Shown one piece after another: positions 61,364-64,000 of a stretch of 64,000 bases of DNA. Under the pieces are notes generated by a model. It was not told where the DNA came from, did not search any database, and worked only from the letters and a program-made list of their open reading frames with translations. Position 1 is the stretch's first letter; each line of letters begins with the position of its first letter. The translations under genes and the position numbers were made by a program. Location of the stretch: the NCBI RefSeq assembly GCF_035474595.1, contig NZ_DATIND010000127.1, forward strand, positions 37,440-101,439. The letters are read 5' to 3'. The stretch comes from Longimicrobium sp. GTDB lineage: Bacteria > Gemmatimonadota > Gemmatimonadetes > Longimicrobiales > Longimicrobiaceae.

Positions 61364-64000
61364 TCACAGCGGCTCGGCGACGGCTTCGTAGCGATGGCCG
61401 TCCAGCAGGCGCACCTCGCCGACCATCGACAGCGTTTCCAGGTGGCGCGCCACCAGCGCCACGGGCGCGCCGGTGAATGCGGCCGCCACTTCCCCGGGTG
61501 TGGCCGCGGCGCCGGTGAGCCGCGCCTTCACCGCGCCGATCTGCTCGACCGCGCCCGCCGGCCAGGGCCGCGTCTCGTCCGCCGGGGTGGCCTCCGCGGC
61601 GGGTGGCTCGGGCAGCTCCAGCGCGGGCTCCGCGGCGGGCGCGGCGCCGCCGAAGCGCGGGATCTGGTACTCCGGCCGCAGCCAGCGGACGATGCCGCGC
61701 TTCTCCTCTTCCACCCGCTCGTCGTGGAGCGCCACCAGCCGCTCCAGCACCTCTTCGCGCTCCATGGGCCACGGCCAGCCGTACGCCCGCGCCACCAGCC
61801 GGTCCAGCTCGTCGTGATAGTCGCGCAGCACGCCGCACGCGGCGATCTCGTGGACGGCGCGCTCCTTGTCGGTGAGCTTCTCGCCGCTGCGCAGCTTCTC
61901 GACGACGTTGTACATCCCCGTCATCGTAACCCGCTCGTCCCGCGCGATGGCGTCCTTGCGGTGCCGGTCCAGCGCCTCCGCCACCCGCCCGATCTCCTCC
62001 CGCAGCTCCTGCGGCGGATCGGGAAAGGGGAATGGGTCGAAGCAGCGCGGGTTGTTGTACGTTGGGTCGTTTCCAATGCCAAGCCGTGTACCCGAAGCGA
62101 GCGCCCAACCCGCGTGAATTGCAGACGATAGGACGCCCAGCAAATATGCGTCACTGCTTCCCACCACTACGATCTTTTCGTCAGGGGCAATCTCCGGATC
62201 GACGAACGTAAAATATCGGTGACGGGCTACATACGGCGTGACGATGAACCTTTCAAGATCCGCTACCAACTGCCGGACCTTTGGGTTTGGCTCTCCAAAT
62301 CGCCACCATTGCATACGGCGGCTCTCACGCTTGTTCGCCTCCCGCTCCGGCTTGACTCGATCACGGACGATTTCGTAGAGAACGGGATATCGACGCGCTT
62401 CATCCTCCGTTCGCAACCCGAAGTCGATCACCCAGACGTTGCGCGGACGCGCAGCCAAGTCCTTTCCATTGCGGTATGGCCTCAGGACTTCAGCATTACG
62501 CGCGTCGATCTTGACAAGGGCTTGTGCTTTCTCAGCGGAAATCAAGAATCCTGATCCGACAAGCGTAAAGCCGCGTGCCGACATGCCAGCATTCCCGACG
62601 AGTGAAATACGGCTGGCCGCCGCGATGTCCGCATGCACGGTCAGATCCGCGTTTAGCCTCTCTGCGTGCACCTCCGAGATCACCTGACCTCTTTCGTTGA
62701 CTTGGACCAGAGTCGCCGGACCAGGTTGACCCAGAACCGTCATTGCCACCCGTATCGCAGCGCTCCCCACCTCATCCACCCACGGGTGATCGGCTACCGT
62801 CCAGATGACCGAGGCCCCGCGAGTGGCTGCAATGTTGATCAGCGTGCGGTTGAATGGCTGGGTGATGGAGTTGGTCGTAATCAGGCCGGCCCTGATCGTA
62901 CGCCGATTGGCTACATCTTCGGCAGCTCGGTACCACCAGTACATCACGAGGTCGGCGCTTTCGGGAATCTCTGGGTACGCGCTACGAAGTGCATCAACGT
63001 AACCGTCTCCAAATGCCTCCCTCATGCGCTTGTTGCCGAGATAGGGCGGATTGCCAACAGTAAAATCGCCTTGAGGCCATGGGGCCTGTCGCGCGCCGCG
63101 ATACTCGTAATACGGCAACCGCGCGTCGGGATCTGGCACCAGCTTGCCGGTGACGGGGTGCACGATGCGCGGGGTTGGGTCAAGCCGAGATCTCTCCGGG
63201 ATCTCCACGATCTCGTCCCAGGCGAGCACGGCATCGCGCAGCTCCAGCGTGCCGGTGTCCTTGAGCACCGGCTCGGGCGGGTTGACGCCCTTGTGGTGCT
63301 CCATCCAGAACTGATGATAGCCTATCCATAGTGTAAGTTCTGCGATCTCGCGCGCCCACGGCTTGACCTCGATGCCGTGGAACTGCCATGGGCCAACTTC
63401 CTCGATCCCAAGTTCCGGATGCCGAGTGATCTCCTCGATCGCACGGAGAACCTCGAGTTCGAGGCGTTTGACGAGATGTAAGCATACATACAGGAAATTC
63501 CCGCTTCCGCACGCGGGATCCAAGAAGCGCAGGCCGCGCAGCCACGCGTGAAAGCCGCGCAGCTCGCCCAGGGCGGCGTCGCGGTCCTTCTTCCTGCGCG
63601 AGGCGGCGAGCTCGGCCGCGTGCGCCTGCACGGGCGCCCAGCGCTCGCGCAGGGGCACGTCCACGGTCTGGCGCACCACTCGCTCCACGTACTCGCGCGG
63701 CGTGTACTCCGCGCCCAGCCGGTGGCGCTCCTTCGCGTCCAGCGCACGCGTGAGCAGCGTGCCGAAAATGGTGGGTTCGACATAGCGCCAGTCCGCCGCG
63801 GCCGCTTCGGCCAATACGGCAATGTCATCCGCGGTTAGCGGAAGTGCCTTTGCGTCACGGAAGAAATGGCCGTTGAAGCGGAGCAGCCGGCGGAGGCCGA
63901 ATCGCCTGCCTTCGTCCATCGCGCGCCAGAGATCCTCCAGCACGGATGCGAATTCGGCCGCAGCTCCTTTCGGGTCGACGGGGGGGGGGGGGGGGGGGGA
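61364..64000 (-). CDS. Large class I DNA methyltransferase (type IIG/MmeI-like), N-terminus beyond the window
   Basis: At least 860 residues. YVEPTIFGTLLTRALD, GAEYTPREYVERVV, motif I FLDPACGSGNFLYVCL, HGIEVKPWAREIAELTLWIGYHQFW, and motif IV GNPPYLGNKRMR mark an adenine-type methyltransferase. The central and C-terminal parts would be target recognition. A GTG at 63943 is not the true start: the frame continues upstream as DPKGAAAEFAS, typical of family members. It may be a type IIG enzyme or the methylase of a BREX/DISARM-like system, but neighbours are out of view. The gene end is disturbed by a G-run. Confidence 0.85.
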   Translation of the reverse strand, partial: SPPPPPPVDPKGAAAEFASVLEDLWRAMDEGRRFGLRRLLRFNGHFFRDAKALPLTADDIAVLAEAAAADWRYVEPTIFGTLLTRALDAKERHRLGAEYTPREYVERVVRQTVDVPLRERWAPVQAHAAELAASRRKKDRDAALGELRGFHAWLRGLRFLDPACGSGNFLYVCLHLVKRLELEVLRAIEEITRHPELGIEEVGPWQFHGIEVKPWAREIAELTLWIGYHQFWMEHHKGVNPPEPVLKDTGTLELRDAVLAWDEIVEIPERSRLDPTPRIVHPVTGKLVPDPDARLPYYEYRGARQAPWPQGDFTVGNPPYLGNKRMREAFGDGYVDALRSAYPEIPESADLVMYWWYRAAEDVANRRTIRAGLITTNSITQPFNRTLINIAATRGASVIWTVADHPWVDEVGSAAIRVAMTVLGQPGPATLVQVNERGQVISEVHAERLNADLTVHADIAAASRISLVGNAGMSARGFTLVGSGFLISAEKAQALVKIDARNAEVLRPYRNGKDLAARPRNVWVIDFGLRTEDEARRYPVLYEIVRDRVKPEREANKRESRRMQWWRFGEPNPKVRQLVADLERFIVTPYVARHRYFTFVDPEIAPDEKIVVVGSSDAYLLGVLSSAIHAGWALASGTRLGIGNDPTYNNPRCFDPFPFPDPPQELREEIGRVAEALDRHRKDAIARDERVTMTGMYNVVEKLRSGEKLTDKERAVHEIAACGVLRDYHDELDRLVARAYGWPWPMEREEVLERLVALHDERVEEEKRGIVRWLRPEYQIPRFGGAAPAAEPALELPEPPAAEATPADETRPWPAGAVEQIGAVKARLTGAAATPGEVAAAFTGAPVALVARHLETLSMVGEVRLLDGHRYEAVAEPL
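63980..63999. repeat. Run of 20 G at the window edge
   Basis: GTCGAC is followed by 20 consecutive G, then A as the last base. In the methyltransferase frame it reads as poly-proline and interrupts sequence that should match the family. It may be a sequencing artefact (poly-G from two-colour chemistry at a contig end) rather than real. Confidence 0.7.

Noticed and set aside
63941..63943. GTG at 63943 as the start of the methyltransferase
   Set aside because: The frame continues upstream with DPKGA-like residues that match family members, so the true start is beyond the window or the G-run.
61364..64000. Assignment to a BREX or DISARM defence island
   Set aside because: Only the methyltransferase is visible and no other system component is present on the window side, so the system cannot be named.

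Overview
The window is very GC-rich, gene-dense bacterial DNA whose codons strongly prefer G or C at the third position. The gene families (a B12-dependent ribonucleotide reductase with a mini-intein, an ECF sigma factor with an RskA-like anti-sigma factor, TonB-dependent receptor, lipoproteins, lipase maturation factor, orphan pinensin-like peptide) and the many short intergenic repeats suggest a Gemmatimonadota member, most like Longimicrobium. This is an inference from gene families and repeat style. No rRNA, tRNA, CRISPR array, phage or transposase gene was seen.

Layout. 1-3.1 kb: end of a HupE/UreJ-like membrane protein, a DUF6702 protein, and an ECF sigma/anti-sigma pair. 3.2-4.2 kb: a small ORF and a protein that looks like two MazF/PemK-type domains in tandem. 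4.2-12 kb: trehalose synthesis from glycogen, with treY divergent from glgX(treX)-treZ and a phosphodiesterase. 12-20 kb: YdcF-like protein, GntR regulator, SPFH protein, a broken BrnT locus with an intact partner, a VapBC locus whose antitoxin is internally duplicated, DsbA-like and epoxide hydrolase-like enzymes, and a CTP-transferase-type membrane protein. 20-25 kb: TPR protein, long acyl-CoA dehydrogenase, orphan RiPP-like precursor, RHH/PIN pair. 26-29.4 kb: nrdJ with a 158-residue mini-intein exactly at the catalytic NPCGE motif, behind a promoter with candidate NrdR and DnaA boxes. 29.5-31.4 kb: a two-gene restriction-modification system. 33.4-36 kb: TonB-dependent receptor. 36.4-39.8 kb: dapD, dapE and a PLP aminotransferase (lysine/diaminopimelate branch). 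40-44 kb: a minus-strand block of lipoproteins, including three tandem Thr/Asp-rich paralogues each with its own terminator. 44-47.7 kb: NtrB/NtrC-type two-component pair. 48-54.6 kb: Tat-signal protein plus amidase, fibronectin-like lipoprotein, lipase maturation factor. 55-61 kb: subtilase-like lipoprotein with an altered oxyanion position, membrane protein, esterase, beta-propeller protein. 61.4 kb to the end: a large adenine-type DNA methyltransferase running off the window behind a 20-G run.

The most unusual material is intergenic. At least six repeat families are interspersed: (A/B) a double-hairpin element of about 50-60 bp whose stems change by compensatory substitution between copies; (C) a roughly 250-bp element with internal palindromes, two copies of which flank the response-regulator gene as direct repeats; (D) pieces with a CTCTCCCG hairpin; (E) about 70-bp elements with imperfect inverted ends; (F) a long hairpin found 3' of two genes; (M) an 8-bp microsatellite of the form GTGCGRRA, up to 15 units, which in two places abuts a start codon where a Shine-Dalgarno sequence would be expected. 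No transposase is present, so these would have to be mobilised in trans if they are mobile.
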